From Argentina anserina (lineage: Eukaryota > Streptophyta > Magnoliopsida > Rosales > Rosaceae), in assembly GCF_933775445.1 (NCBI RefSeq), contig NC_065872.1, forward strand, positions 14,260,001 through 14,324,000: DNA of 64,000 bases, in the 5' to 3' direction. The notes below the pieces were generated by a model, which saw nothing but the letters and a program-made list of their open reading frames with translations, searched no databases and was not told the DNA's origin. Shown piece by piece: positions 45,870 to 59,385 of the stretch. Every line of letters starts with the position of its first letter. Position 1 is the first letter of the stretch. The translations under genes and the position numbers were made by a program.

Positions 45870-48380
45870 ACAAAGCTTTGGGAGAACAGATAGGTAGGAA
45901 CAAAATGGACCCATCACCCATGCATGTTGTTTTAACTTATAAGTTAATTCTATTCGAACAAAGTATTAAAAATTAAAAAAGAAAACAGATTATCGATGAC
46001 GTACTCTATATTTACTAGATTTCTTTTTTGGATACAAATATTTACTAGATATTTAACGTATAGGGAATACTGCTTCTCTTGAGGTCTAACATATATTCTT
46101 TAAATTAAGTATGGTTCTTTGATTAGTAAAGACAGAGCAGTTCGGTTCATCTCAAAAGAAAACGAAACAGAATGATGCACCACTTTGAACTGTTGTCTAG
46201 GGTTTATCTGAGTTGGGAGTGTTGGACATTTTGGCCGGAGAAGTTCACCATGCTGTTATTATTCCCTCTTTAAGAAAAGGTTTATGGTTGAGAACTTGAG
46301 ACTGTATTAGACGCTCTGTTCGAAATATCAGCGATATCGTTGATATTTCGAATCCGATACGAAGAGCATATCGGTCAAAATTTATCGGTAAACGCAAAAA
46401 TGATGGTCAACGGTCCAATATCGGTCAAACTTTAATTTTTTTTATTATTTCAATTTTTGTTTAATTATTTAATATTTATTTCCTCTTTTTTAAAAAAAAA
46501 ACTTATATTTTGTTTTCATTTTTTCATATATATTTTTAATTTATATATATTTTAAATATATATGATGAATTTCAAGTCTAAATAATCATTCTTAAATACC
46601 TATTTTTATTATTAGATGTCGTTCGTGTACTTTAATTGTTATTAAATCAAGTATTTATTTTTTTTAGTTTACTTAGTACCGTTTTTTTAGTTTATTTGGT
46701 ACATATTGAAGTATAATTTTATAAATTTTATTGAAAATAAGCAAATCCGATAAAACCGATATATCTCCCGATATATTGTTTTAACTCTCGACCGATACGA
46801 TACCGAAAACGATATTTAGACCAATGATTAGACGTACGTATTAACGTATACATAATAATTAAGTCAGAAAATTAAAGTTGTTCGAAAGATAAACCCTAGG
46901 AATAACTAATATACGTCGGACTATATATTAAGTTGAATTAATAAACAAGTTGAGTTATTTATCAGCGCAACTCGAACCTGCTCGATCCAAAATGTCAGCA
47001 GCAAACTAGAGGAAGCTTCATGCATGCATGGTTATCATATTAAGAGGAATATACTGAGCTGATTAGAAGAAGAGAATATTCGAGGTACATGACATGGGGG
47101 TGACAAATCTGGTCTAGAACTCTAGAACAAGTTAATCAAAATTTAATTTCTTTGGTTTAATTATGTTTTGATGATCGAGATGGAAACAAACAAAGATGAT
47201 GATTAAGCCAGCAACAGGAAGGACAGAACGCAGAAGCATTTTTTTAAGCTTGTAACTTGTCAAAGCACATGAAAGCACCCAACTTGTGGGTTGTGGCTTT
47301 CATATATATCTGTTTGTCTCCAAATTTCAAATAGAAATAAAGTTGACGTTGGGATCAGATTACTATATATCTGAACATCTGATTGGCATATATGATGTTG
47401 TTTAATTACCAGAAATATCAAGATGAAGATATCTCTTCCATGTGGAGTTGCTGTGAAAAAAATAATATAAGCAACTGCAATGGTGATAACTGACGAGAGA
47501 AGCACGCTAGCTAGTGTTCATTTATAAGTAATTTAGTTAGAGGTCCATTACCATAATTGTTAGTTTTCTGTAATATAGTATTGAAGGTAAATCATCATCA
47601 AGCAAGGTTTTTGCACATGAAGCCCTAGCTGAACCCCGATCTTAATCTTTTTATAAGTTGCTCTTTCCCTATTGAGCAAATATTAATGTCAAACAAGATT
47701 TAACTAAGTTTGATCGAGCATGTTAGGTTGCAACTTGCTAACACGTCATTTTAAACTGCATAGTTATATATACTCGTCACATATCTCACGTAACGTATCT
47801 TCTTAATGTTATTGATATATTTTTTTACTGTGATTGTTTCTTGTTTGTTCTTATATGTAAATAAATTTTTATCATTTTTACCGCGTGCATGTTAATTATA
47901 TCATGAAGTAATATAATTGACTAGGTATACCACATGGCAGTGTCACGTGGTGTGGCGGGCAAGATAAATTGTTCTCAAATTGTAATGTTCTCAACTGAGG
48001 CCAACCACGCAAAGCTCAACCATGATGACCTCAGTTGATTTCGGAATAGGATCTGTGCTTTAGTATATATGTTGAACATATCTTGGGCATGGGTAGAGTT
48101 TTGTATATACAACTTATCATCATGCTCTTTTAACAGAGACAATGCACACTATGAACAACCCTTCACGCACGGACTAGTCTTCTTTGTGAAAAATCTTAAT
48201 GATAGTGCGTGAACTAGATTAAAAAAAAAGAAAAATTCAATGTAAATCACCTCAATTACACGACCCACCACTAAATAATTTGAAGTATTCGGTGCTAAGC
48301 CTAAAGGTAACACCATTACTCTTTAAGAAAAACCGCAACGATTTATTATTTATATGTCGGTACGCATTCTATTTCTTAAT
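45870..48380. other. Intergenic stretch, AT-rich, with one palindromic repeat
   Basis: Upstream of the GRAS gene. It contains the CGATAT-rich repeat at about 46318-46825, listed separately. No open frame or exon is convincing in the rest, which includes simple T and A runs (46440-46560, 46650-46690). Confidence 0.5.
46318..46825. repeat. MITE-like repeat with CGATAT / TATCGG palindromic ends
   Basis: The left end carries GAAATATCAGCGATATCG and several TATCGGTCAAA words. The right end carries CCGATATATC, CGATATATTG and CCGATACGATACCG, roughly inverted relative to the left. The centre is AT-rich. The ends are imprecise and I could not fix a target duplication. Similar CGATATATCG words occur at 61478-61590. 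Confidence 0.45.
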
Positions 48381-48564
48381 TGTTTCAGGATGAAATAATT
48401 GTGTATTATTAAATAATATGGGAGCATATATATAGGCATTACAAAACCACAATCCCGTAGGATTCAGAGTCCTAATCTATTACGGAGATGCTAATCTATC
48501 TCCTAACAGGTTACTTATTAGGCTAAGACACACATAAGGGTAAAATAATAATTCTCCCGGAACA
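48381..48564 (-). repeat. 3' LTR of copia copy 2
   Basis: Minus strand from TGTTCCGGGAGAATTATTAT (48564) to CATCCTGAAACA (48381). It pairs with 54153-54336. Confidence 0.85.
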
Positions 48565-49399
48565 CTCACCCTTGTGTCGCATGCCTAGGTTGCATGGTGC
48601 ACACATCGTTGCCTCGGTAAAAACCTTGTCAAGCAAAATAAAAACCTCTTGGGTAAAAACAAAAGCTTGATCGAAGGGAAAAAGAGCACAACGCACCGTT
48701 TACATTTGATAGCATCTTGTGAGGTAGACTCATCCTGAAGTCTACGAAACAACTCCCCCTGATTAGTGTCATGATCATGGAGTACAAAGAACAATGTATA
48801 CGAGGTTCATTACATGCTTCTCAAACGTAGTCTTGGGCTAATGATTAATCATTAATCTAGCCACACATCCTTAGATCATACATGCTATACTTAGCCAAAC
48901 TTAGATCTTAGGAAACAAGATTGCATAACAACTCAAAACAAGAGTTTGCAATGAAAATCAGATTCTCGGATAGAATGACCTTTATTCACTTAAACGGCCA
49001 TAATTTCTTCGTCAAAACAGGTATCAGTGAACCGTAAAATGTTCTGGAAAGTAGACACCCGTGGCTTTCCAGTGACATAAGGCTCACAACCTAATTCGAC
49101 CGGAGCAATTCACAGTGCTCTGTCGAAGTTGACTGACTTGCAAATTTCCGGACAGAACTGTCATATTTTGCTAAAATGGCCATAACTCACTCAATATGAT
49201 AGCTATGAACAAATGGTTGGTGTACCTGGAAAGTAGACACATAGACATTTCCAACAGTACAAATTTCACCATATTGTATCGAGCGAGCTGTCTTGTAGGT
49301 CTCGTTGAAGTTGACCTACAAAACTGGACAGATTCTGATTTGTCACATTCAATGTCTCTTTCGCAAAAAAAATGGGGGAATGGACCAATGAAGGACTGA

Positions 49400-49990
49400 T
49401 TTTGGTTCGAGACGGAACCGTACGCATCATTTACGCTACCAGTGTCGACTACTACACCAAGGCGTATGTTGATGTTACTGGAGCTGCTGGTGGCGTTGGT
49501 GTGGATAGGATTTGTGTTGGTTCACTAAGTGTAGAACTAAACCCATGTCAAGGGAGCAATGCAAGTCCAACGACAATGCATAGGCGCAGAGTTAATCACG
49601 TCATAATGAAAGCAATAGTGTCCCAACAACACTTACATATATGAATCTATAGCTCATTGAATCTCTTCATCATCTTTACTTAGACGGAATAGAAAATCAA
49701 GAATTAGCTTTCATATGAACACATATGGGTATGAGTTCTTGCAATCGATTGTACTACGTTCTCTCGAATGTCACAATCTGATTACATAAGCTCTTTGTGG
49801 TCTGGAGACATTTAAAGTCCCTCGAGCACTCTCATATATGCGTTAAGATCCCTTTACAAATATTATATGACCACTATCATATGATGCATATCAGTTTTCA
49901 TGGACACTACTACTGATCAAGTAGCAGAAAACAATTATGTCCATAACGAGAGAATATAACTCATCGTAGTCAATACTAGGATAATGAGAC
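49400..49990 (-). pseudogene. Copia reverse transcriptase traces (copy 2)
   Basis: At about 49918-49980 the minus strand reads SIDYDELYSLVMDIIVF, the copia RT entry motif (yDYxETYSPV type). Further on, heavily broken pieces suggest the YNRL and QRSLYGLKQ region, with stops throughout. No YVDD motif is readable. Confidence 0.45.
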
Positions 49991-50965
49991 AATCTTTGCG
50001 CCATAAGTTCTGCAAATATTGCATGACTTCATCTTTCTCATTACAATTACGAACAACGACCAACATAACAAGTCTAGTTCAGCCTGTATTGATTCTTTCC
50101 ACTTCGATCAAGTTGCTCATCGTTGATACTTTACAACGGAATAAGAGCATAAGTGAATACATCATCAATCATGGGAGATCAATCCATTAAACACACGTGT
50201 GCGTTGTATATGATCAATTTGTGAGATTTCTATTCTTCTCTAACATCAACAAAATGAGTCTGTAGCGTCCCACAGAAACTTAGTTGATACACATGTTTAG
50301 AGAATATCTCTTGATGATTGGCGAAATACTTGTGCCTACGCACCTCGCTTCTTTCTGGTTTTGATTCCAGAGAATAATGGTCTCCCCCTCATCTAGGTAG
50401 GAGCCAAGACTGAAGCTATGATCCTTACTAGTCCATCTTTGCATTTGCCGCCCTTGTTTTGTGGTGCAATACCACGGGCGCCGACAACACCACAGCGTAC
50501 GATAGTGCCATCGCCGGCTTCCTTCCCACTGTCAGGGATGGTACCAACGGTGCTAGGACCAGGTCATATGAAATTCTCTCATATTCTGAGAGTTCCAACC
50601 TTACCGGCACATCACAACATTTATGTACGATCTTGTCACTTTCGCAATATCGATAAAGTCATTGAGCATCGAATCTTTGACTTTCTGGAGGTAGATAATA
50701 CGTTGCACATTTGCTCACTTTGAGTAGTGCGGGATCTTAATGAGACATAGTGCCACACCATGTCAATTCCTAGCGTTAAAACCGGAATGAGCATTCAGTA
50801 TCTCCCCCTAATGACGGGAAGTATGTCTCATCAAAGTGACCGTCTGCTAATATCGCAGGATAGAGATTCACAGTTGTAGATTGGAAATAGCGGACAAGTG
50901 TTGGTGATTCATAAATCATAACCAACCAGAATACTTAATCGTTTCAAGTAGACCCATTGAGATAA

Positions 50966-51600
50966 CTACAATAGAGACACATAAACAACTTTAACCAAAT
51001 AGGCGTTTAGTGAAAAGAACGTTTGGACCGTATCCAGTGACCATCTGTACGCACTAAACGCTTGGCAAGTTGTGGGTCTGACACGAATAAGTGTCGCTGC
51101 ATGCAACATCATTACATATCCCCATGCAAAAATCGGCAGGTTAGTACCCATAACCAAGTCGAGCTCTGCTAGATCGTGCAGTGAATGAACATGCGGAAAA
51201 ATATGTTCAACGACGATCCCAGTAGACATGCAAAACGAAATCATCAAAGTCGTGGAGGTGAACTCGCCAACAGTATCCAATCAAGTAGATTCGAGAGGAT
51301 GGGAATGGTGGTGAGCCCTTAGTATGATGATCATAGCTAAAAACTTTAGCAAATGCAGCGTTTTCTTGTGGATAGCAAAGCGACGTGTGACCAATGCGTC
51401 GATGCTCTTAACCTATACCAGAAAAATACCGAAAAATGTCTGCATTCGGTTGGATAGGGTACACTAATGTTACCTTAAATACTTTATAATAATGAAATAT
51501 TCTCGGTTGGAGCTTTATCAAATAAAGGACTTTCTCTAGGAAGAGAACAAGATTTGCAAGATAAGCGATGAGCATCAGAGATTGCCATGAAGGCATTAGA
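50966..51600 (-). pseudogene. Copia integrase relic (copy 2)
   Basis: Minus-strand 50966-51280 stays open and reads GEFTSTTLMISFCMSTGIVV then EHIFPHVHSLH, then LPIFAWGYVMMLHAATLIRV and RPTTCQAFS. This is the copia integrase core after the second Asp: VEH..PHVH..NG is altered to PHVHSLHD, so the conserved Asn-Gly and Glu region is damaged. Upstream, 51408-51596 gives QPRIFHYYKVFKVTLVYPIQ and PNADIFRYF. The best preserved coding part of this element. Confidence 0.75.
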
Positions 51601-54152
51601 AAATACGAGAGGCATCACAAGCTCCTCTGAATGAGGGAATGCCGCCACCGACGGCCTGAATGTCATGGAGCCGCCGAGAGGGGCAGGCTCGGCCTCACCG
51701 TGTGGAGCACGGGTGAGGTGATCCTCCAATCGCTTGGTGAACATGAAAAATAGATGATCCTGTGAATTTCAAAGAACTCGAATCATCATATCTTGTTCAA
51801 AATGACCAAAAATGATCATGTCAAAATCGAGGAAACAGCAAAACCGAACCCATGATTCAAAGAATCTTGAGTTACATAAAGCTATTGTTGCAGGCAAGCA
51901 AAGCTACGTCCACATACTAACAAAACTACTGTCTAAGCTTGAAAAAGCTACTGTCAATAAAATCTGACAGATTTATTCATCTACATTCTTAACACAAATA
52001 TCAAGATGAAAATTCATCATTGGCATGTAGGGCCTTTGAAAAAACTTAGCAAGGCACGAAGATATAAAACACAATCTCCGCATGAGATCCGTAAAACAAC
52101 TACCTGCGCCGTAGGACAGTGTGGGTGGTTACGCAATTAGCAAGACACTCGATTTCACAGCGGGACATGCTCAAAATAAAATTCAGAGAGTCAACGACGC
52201 GGTGAACTTCTCTAGACAATACGCCGTAGGATATTGTAAGAGGGAGATTGAAAAAAATGTGCAATCTCATCGAGCGTATCACATGAAATAGAACTACATT
52301 CTTCAACTTAAGAGTTGAAAAAACATGGTATTGGAGCAGTTAAATACCAAAAAATTAGGGTGGAAAACCATTCATTAGGTGCGGGTGGTCACCAATAGTA
52401 ATAAAATCGTTTCAGCTATGAAACGACTTGGAGAAAATCGGAAAACCATGTCAAAATAACTCAAAATTTGGACTGGAAAACGTGGTAGTAAAAACTGCGG
52501 GAAATATGACGGAAACAATGACGAGAAACGACTAAAAATCGTCGAAAACTCGCCGGAACCGGCGGCGTCGATTGCCGGAAAACTGGCCGGTGGTAGTCGG
52601 AGTTGGCCGGCAAGGAGGCCGGGGCTGCTGTCCGACATGGGACGCCGGCAGGAACCAGATGGTGGCGCCGGAAACACCGGCAAGTGGCCGGAAGGCGGCC
52701 AATACGCTGAGAAACGTTCCGGAAATGCCGAAACAGTAACCGGGGAAAACGACGTCAATTTTGACGTTCCGAGATCTATTTTCCAGATTTTAAGGTCTAA
52801 AATCACAATGTAGTGCTATTGGGGTCCCATGTAACCCAAAAGCGGCCAATTTAAAAATCACGTGAGTTGCAAACGTTGACCATTCATGCTAAGTCAAGTC
52901 AAATAAAATTCTCACGAGATCATCTTGTAAATAAGGAATACGAGAAATTTTATTGAATATGCCAATATTTAATACAACACAAACAAGCTTTCAATTCCAA
53001 TAGACGACTTAAATTAAAGTCGAGCAAGAATCATGGCAATGCCAACGTCATACTTGAAAAATAGTAAGCATAAAACATAATCAAAATAGATTACATAATC
53101 AAAAGTCCGTAGAAACAAAATATTGCATATCGAATCGGGAGGAGCCGTAGCCTGAGACTAAAAAATGTGCTTACTTGAGAATAGAAGAATGTTACGTGTC
53201 CATCTCCAAAATTCCCTCAAGAAATAGATACAGGTGCCAAAAATGGCATGTGTTTCTCGGATGTGGAGCATGGTTCAAGGTCAACTCTGGTAATACAACG
53301 CCATAGACGTTTATTAAATCACTTTAAGTGTGTCCCATATAATGTGTTATTTTTGGGATCTTTTGTCAGCAAATAGTGTTGCATCAGAGTAATGAATCAA
53401 CTCAAAAAATGAGTATGTAGACCTTGGGATTATCGTTTATAGACAAGAGTTTAAGAAAACTCAAACATTCAAATAACAGTCGCGATGGCGACGCATCCAT
53501 AAGAAACGAGGGTTGTATAGGTTTCGAATAATCAAAACTATTCAAGTATGTAACCAGAATTAGAAGGGTTGTGATGTATATGGTCATAAAATAATCGATG
53601 CATATCGGCGATTCTCATGATCGCGCCCAAAACAGTGGTGTATTCAGACAACCACACGAAATCGATTTCTTCCTTTTAAATAATAACGTGACTCCCCCAG
53701 GACCGTCACACGAAAAACGTCGACCAAGAGGGGAATCATATCCCTCTTTGGTCTCATCGGCGTTATAAGAAGGCCGGAAAAGAGACATGAAGAAGGCTAA
53801 TAGCGCCCGATAATTTATATATATATATATATATGTTCAAAAGCGGGAACGTTTATGAAAAATTTACCTTTAAAGGTTTGTAGAAGACGGGAGTAGCTTC
53901 TCTTGAGCGAAAACTTTACTTATGAAGTTTGCGTTTCTTACGTGAATATGCGGGTGAAGCAATTTTGAATGCTTTGATGCGGGGACTTATGGGGCAAAAA
54001 GATGTTTTTGCGCAGCGAATGCGGAGGAGACCCTGCGGGGCTGTGCCGACAGGAAGATGCCGGTGGCCGGAGACGAAGACGGCCGGCGGTGGAGAAAAAA
54101 AAATTCTAGGGCTCTAAAAGTTCAGGGTTTTAGGGCAAAGTGCGTGATAACG

Positions 54153-54336
54153 TGTTTCAAGATGAAATAATTGTGTATTATTGAATGATATGGGAGCCTA
54201 TATATAGGCATTACAAAACCACAATCCTGTAGGATTCGGAGTCCTAATCTATTACGGAGATGCTAATCTATCTCCTAACAGGAAACTTATTAGACTAAGA
54301 CACACACAAGGGTAGAATAGTAATTCTTCCGGAACA
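54153..54336 (-). repeat. 5' LTR of copia copy 2
   Basis: Minus strand from TGTTCCGGAAG (54336) to CATCTTGAAACA (54153). It contains the palindromic GCCTATATATAGGC near 54195-54208. The primer-region motif CGTTATCACGCA follows directly (54152-54141). Confidence 0.85.
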
Positions 54337-54367
54337 CTAATTAAGATTTCTACAATTTATAAGGTAA

Positions 54368-55026
54368 GGCTATTACCCACCCCAGTTCACTTTGTTCACC
54401 CCACGTATTGTTTTTTTTATTTTTAAATTACTTTGTTTACCCAATTATAATGTTTAAATTGTCTATTTTTCAATAATACTTTGTTCACTCGACATAATTT
54501 TTTCAATTTTAAGCTTGCATTGTTCACCCTACATTTTTTTTCTTACATTACACAATTTTTTTTCAATTCTAAACTTACTTTGTTCAGATTTATTTTGGCA
54601 ATCTATATTAAGAAAAAAGCTTGTAATTACTAAATGTAAGTGGGTTTTGTAAATATAAAATAGGATCATGTACGATAGTTTTCTCTTTTGTACGTATATC
54701 AATAGTATAATTTAGTTAACTAAAAAGTATCAGCTAAAAAAACAAATTTAATCACATTGAAGTCTAAATCTCAACAACAACAAAAACACGCTCTTCAATT
54801 TAACAATATTGCAGAAGTATAAGGGTTTCAATCTTTTCATTAGTTTCAATTTTAACTATTTGAGATATATATATTTATTAATAGATGTGTGTTTTGTGAA
54901 ATAAACAAAAATGATTGTAAATTAAAATAATTTATTGTCTATTACAGTAATTTTACATTAAAATATTACAATTTCTAATAAAACAATATGTTGTAGTGTG
55001 AACAAAATAAATTGTAGGGTGTAGCC
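54368..55026. repeat. MITE-like element with TTTGTTCAC tandem words
   Basis: The left end GGCTATTACCCACCCCAG, then CTTTGTTCACCCCAC, matches the inverted right end (GGCTACACCCTACAAT, then TTTTGTTCACACTAC) imperfectly over about 35 bp. Inside the left part, CTTTGTTCAC-type words recur at about 54390, 54430, 54479, 54517 and 54578, each followed by a T-rich tract. No coding capacity. The target duplication is unclear. Confidence 0.5.
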
Positions 55027-56324
55027 ATTCTCAATCAATTAGTTCGAAGCTCAGCATTGCTTTTTTAGTTTGTTTTGCTTACATTCCTACCGCGGTTTGT
55101 CTTTTACAAAGATCATACCAATAACTTAAATTATCCCTTTTTATATATTATATGTGTCATGAACATTTTAAACTTTGTCATTCATATAATATACCAATTT
55201 ACCAATCTGTAGGTCTCCATCTCTCTTATAATAGGGCATTTTAACTATGCATCTCACCCCTATCAATGGAACGGAATAATTGGTTAACAAACTTGTCTTA
55301 CTCTCTGTACTTATTATTCAGCTTTTTTTTTTTGGTCTGAATATTATTTAGCTTCAAATGATGATAATGCACATAAGTCCACCTATATCATTTAGTTAGA
55401 AGTACTTAGAACTTAGAAACAACAAAGCACAAATGAGAACAGGAGATTTGTTTAAGATAGTAAGTCAAATGATTACACAATATAGGCCTACTAAAACAAT
55501 TTAGCGAAGTGTACTTTAGGCAGTCCATCTCTATCATTAAACCTTTTGAAAATCATGATAGTTTCTCATTACTTGTCCTCGAGAACAACAGTTCAAAGTT
55601 GATTAGATCAGGATTAAAATACAGAATTGATACATTGCACAAATTACCTGGCACTAGTCCAAGACACAAGCTTGAAGTCTTGAACCACTTACATATGCTG
55701 ATTGGCTAACTAGTCGAACTTTTGTGAAGGAACTCTCATCAAACGTTTCAATGTTCTTTCAAGTTAGCCCTTCTCATATCTTTAAATTTCGAACTAGAAA
55801 AAACCCTTCTAGTAAGACTTCACATAACCCTATTTCTATGACATGCCTCTCTTCAAGACATGAATATCAAGGAGATGTTGGTCTATCAGAGTAGTAAAAT
55901 GAGGCAACCGTTGCAATAATTTCTGGTTTCTGTAATTCTATCCACACTGTAGTGTTGGTAATCTCTTTATAATAAATTGAGCTGTTCTTAAATCTGCTAG
56001 CTGCTGCATTGTTCCAATAGCTATGCAAACTGCAAAAGGGCACACATTAGATAATAAGACTATATCAAAGCAAAAGAGAGTACCACCAAGCAACCAATTA
56101 GCCAACCCACATATTACAAAGTTATGAACAAGAGCATCGCGCTCCAAATGAAATTACAAATATTATCCTCAAACTTACAGTATCATATTCCCCTTAATGT
56201 ACAATATACAAACCGAGAGTTGAGGCCAAAATATTAGTTTCTTTCAGCCATACAGCATTAAATCGTTAACACTCGAGCCGAAATGCTGTACAATGTTTAA
56301 AAAGGCTGCAGGAGCATGTCTGGA
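55027..56324. other. Downstream region of ATG13, no gene seen
   Basis: AT-rich without recognisable exons. The part nearest 56324 is the likely 3' UTR of ATG13. A short frame at 55938-56147 on the minus strand has no homology that I recognise and lies in this UTR area. Confidence 0.4.
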
Positions 56325-59300
56325 CTACATGTTAAACTTAGTACTTTGCACCAGTAACAAGTTTTTCATATCCCTGTAACTCCGGAGCTCTTCTAAGGCA
56401 TCAGCTGTAGTTTTTGATGTCACGAGCCCTGAAGATATAACACTTACGGAATTAACAGGGTGCCCTGGTGTGGGTCTCTCAGAAGAAAGATTAGCCTCTT
56501 TTTGAGTATCACTCCACATCTCAGGCCTGCAGTCCTGTGACAAACTCACTGAATCTGATACCTCTTGCCGAAGAGGTGGGGCTTTTTTTAGCATTCTTAC
56601 AAGCGCACCAACAGCAGCGTCTTGGGATTTCGTAATTGGAAATAATCCTCCAGGCTCATGCCTTTGGTCAAAGGACTCAGGTCTGTGAGGCAGCCAAAAA
56701 ATAAGTTCAAATAAATGACAAAAATCAATTAATATGAAAGCAGCAACTGCATTTGACAAGAAAATCAAGAGAACCTAAAAGTACACATACTAAAGTCATG
56801 ACCAAAACAACTAGATGCAAAGAAGACCATGACACCTTATTTCAACAAAAGTTGTTAAACGTGCATGTGATGGACTCCTTTTAGCTCAAAATGCCTGTAT
56901 AATTATAATCAAAGGAATCTTCTTCTTTTTCAGCTCCATGCAAACATTATTAACAATTCATATATAGCCCTTATCATCTTAGTATACAACAGATGAGTTC
57001 AAACATGACTCAATTCTATATCCATAGCAGACACATGATGAGTCCATAACTGAGCTCATGAAGCTTACAAAAGGTCAGAGAACATTGCCCTAAAGAAAAC
57101 AAACACTATTCTCAAATGGTCCGCTCCTAAACCAGGACTTTTTCAGGAGTTCCGGTTCTTTTTTCTAACCAGCTTCAAAGGTGTAGTTTCTAAGCAAACC
57201 ATAACTACAACACATCATGTTCTGTACTCCAAACCCCCTTGCCGTACCCAAGTAGATATTGCTACTGATAAGTATCTATTTGGGGAACAAAAGTAAACGT
57301 AGGAGTGCTCTCATGCAACGGAAATTGCAAAACAGAATGAAGTCCTAAGCAGGTAAACCTTAAAAGGTCCAGTTAACAAACATCTAATAAAAATTCATGC
57401 TCTAAGGGATGGCTTGCTGCAGTAAACACACATCTTAAAATCTCGCAATACAAACAGTGATGACCATAAGTTACTATTATTTTGAAGCATGTTTATTTCT
57501 TACTTTTGACTAGCCAATCTCAAATTGTTTTTATCAGCTAGCAAGCATGTCAAGAGGGTGCAGCCAATATGCCAAAGTAATCAAATCTTGACTTGAAATT
57601 TGTATGTCAAACTATACAACAATAAAACAGCACAAACAGATTGACGAGCAGAAAGTGGAACGGCTATGTAAATAGTTGGAATAAACATAAGTAATCCAGA
57701 TAAATCGTATTCACTTGATTAAAACAGAATAGCTTACCTGCTACCAGGATCTGTCACATCATCATCATAATCAAATGGGCAAGGATACTCCGAATCATCA
57801 AAATCATCAGGAAAAGACCTAGTGGAGCTTCGTGAAAAAGATATCTGTGGTGAGCTGTTCGATGAAATCTTAAGCCCAGAACATTGTCTAGATTCCCCTT
57901 TCCCAAAAGAGAATAACTATGGTGGGAAAAAATAAAATATAAAAATAAGACAGGAAAGAGCCATAAATAAAGTACATAAACTTCAAATTAAAAGTTCAAG
58001 TTGATGACCATATGCAATACCTTTCCAACTGCTGTCCCAACCGTAGTTTCATCAGTCCTAAAAGTACCAGAGCTTGTACTCCTAAGGGGGGGAGATGGAG
58101 GGAAATTTAGCTTCTGGGATGAGGCAGGGGAATTAACCTGTTTAGACACCGGGGCACTGAATGGTGCACTCTCAGACCGTAACAAATTATTTGAAACATG
58201 ATTGCTAGGAATAGAGATTGGCAATGATGGAGAAGCTGATGGAGACAGTGCAGGAGAAAAGCCAGGTGAAGGAAAATACTCATAAAAACCAATATCCTTC
58301 TTATGATCAAGAGATGTTCCGGGCTGATAATGTGGTAAGCTTCTGGGTGGAAAATGTCGAGATCTTGGGTTAGGTGAAGCCTGAGGTTCTGAATGTGTAG
58401 GGGAAGGTGAAAAAGAAATTGAAGGTGGTGAATCTGTACCATGGTCATAACTCCAACTATGACACCTTGAGAATGGAGACGATGATGGAGTGCCTTGTGT
58501 CACAGGAAGGGATGGGAACCTTTTAAGCGGGTCTGCCAACGGGCTCCCAACATAGTCTGGTATAACTTGTGGAGACATTGGAGTTGATGGTTCAGAGCTC
58601 ACATCTGAAAGTGATGAACAGTATAACACTGAAAGGCAAAGCCTACCACAAGCCGTATCCACAGGGGTAAACTCAAACCGCTGCATTTCTGCATCTTCTC
58701 TACATGTGAAAGGCTCAGCAAAAGAGGCCACCCGGTGAGCAAGAGTAAATGGAAGAATTTGGCCAGACGAATTGAGGTCACGATAAATTTTATAAGCAGG
58801 TAAAAGCCTAAGAGTAACATACAATGACCTCAATAGTAATATCGATTTCTTATACATCGTCTGTAAAGTACTATTGCTAGACCTCCTGCTCCCTGATTTC
58901 ATCTCTCTAGTCCTGCGAGTATCAAACTGCAGCACCCATCTCTCTATAATATTTTCACTCTTTGCCTCACACCAAAACTCTTCCTGCTCATAATTCCAAC
59001 AATACGGATACCGCTCTTTCAACGACAAGTTCCTAGCAAGACCCCTCTTAGGTGAACACTCCACCGACTCACTAACAAGCGGCCTCTGGACCAAAACCAC
59101 ATCAACCACCATTGGTTCAAAATTGCTCTGGCGCCAGAGATCAAGATTCTCCAGCGCAGCAGGGCATTCTCTTAGAGCTAAATTAAACCACTTATCCCTC
59201 GGCCTCACACTGGAGGACGAGGAGGAGGAGGATGACGGCGAAGATAAGCCTTGTTCCCCACTATAATTCCTCGAGGACATGTAAGGGGTCCTCGACTCGA

Positions 59301-59385
59301 GTATTATGTGTAAACTCTTAGCATAAAATTCAGTTATAATTTGTATTGCTGCCTCAGAGTGAGTATTACCATGAGAAGATGCCAT
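56325..59385 (-). CDS. ATG13: Autophagy-related protein 13 (ATG13b-like)
   Basis: Three coding exons on the minus strand: 59385-58021, 57916-57738 and 56682-56325, giving about 633 residues, near the length of plant ATG13. Splice sites are GTATTG/CATAG and GTAAGC/CACAG. The N-terminal HORMA domain covers about 10-255 (IITEFYAKSLHIILESRTP, then DKWFNLALRECPAALENLD and FEPMVVDVVLVQRP). A long Ser/Pro-rich disordered region follows, as expected for the region that contacts ATG1 and is phosphorylated. Exon 2 is acidic (SFPDDFDDSEYPCPFDYDDD) and exon 3 ends in SYRDMKNLLLVQ. ATG13 is the regulatory subunit of the ATG1 kinase complex, which starts autophagosome formation under TOR control. The start is taken at MASSHGN (59385); an in-frame ATG lies 7 codons upstream at 59406. 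No lesion is seen. Confidence 0.9.

Larger units (their letters stand above)
48381..54336 (-). mobile_element. Full-length but dead Ty1/copia retrotransposon (copy 2)
   Basis: Two 184-bp LTRs (48381-48564 and 54153-54336) flank a 5.6-kb interior. The 5 bp outside are TTAAT on the left and CTAAT on the right, a target duplication with one change. The minus-strand interior runs from CGTTATCACGCAC next to the 5' LTR, through a leader and gag-like region (52375-52806), to integrase (50966-51600) and RT traces (49400-49990). Many stops and frameshifts break every domain. The two LTRs differ at about a dozen of 184 sites, so the insertion is old. Confidence 0.85.

Noticed and set aside
47260..47505. 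81-codon minus-strand frame upstream of the GRAS gene
   Set aside because: No homology, no promoter or splice context and an AT-rich setting.
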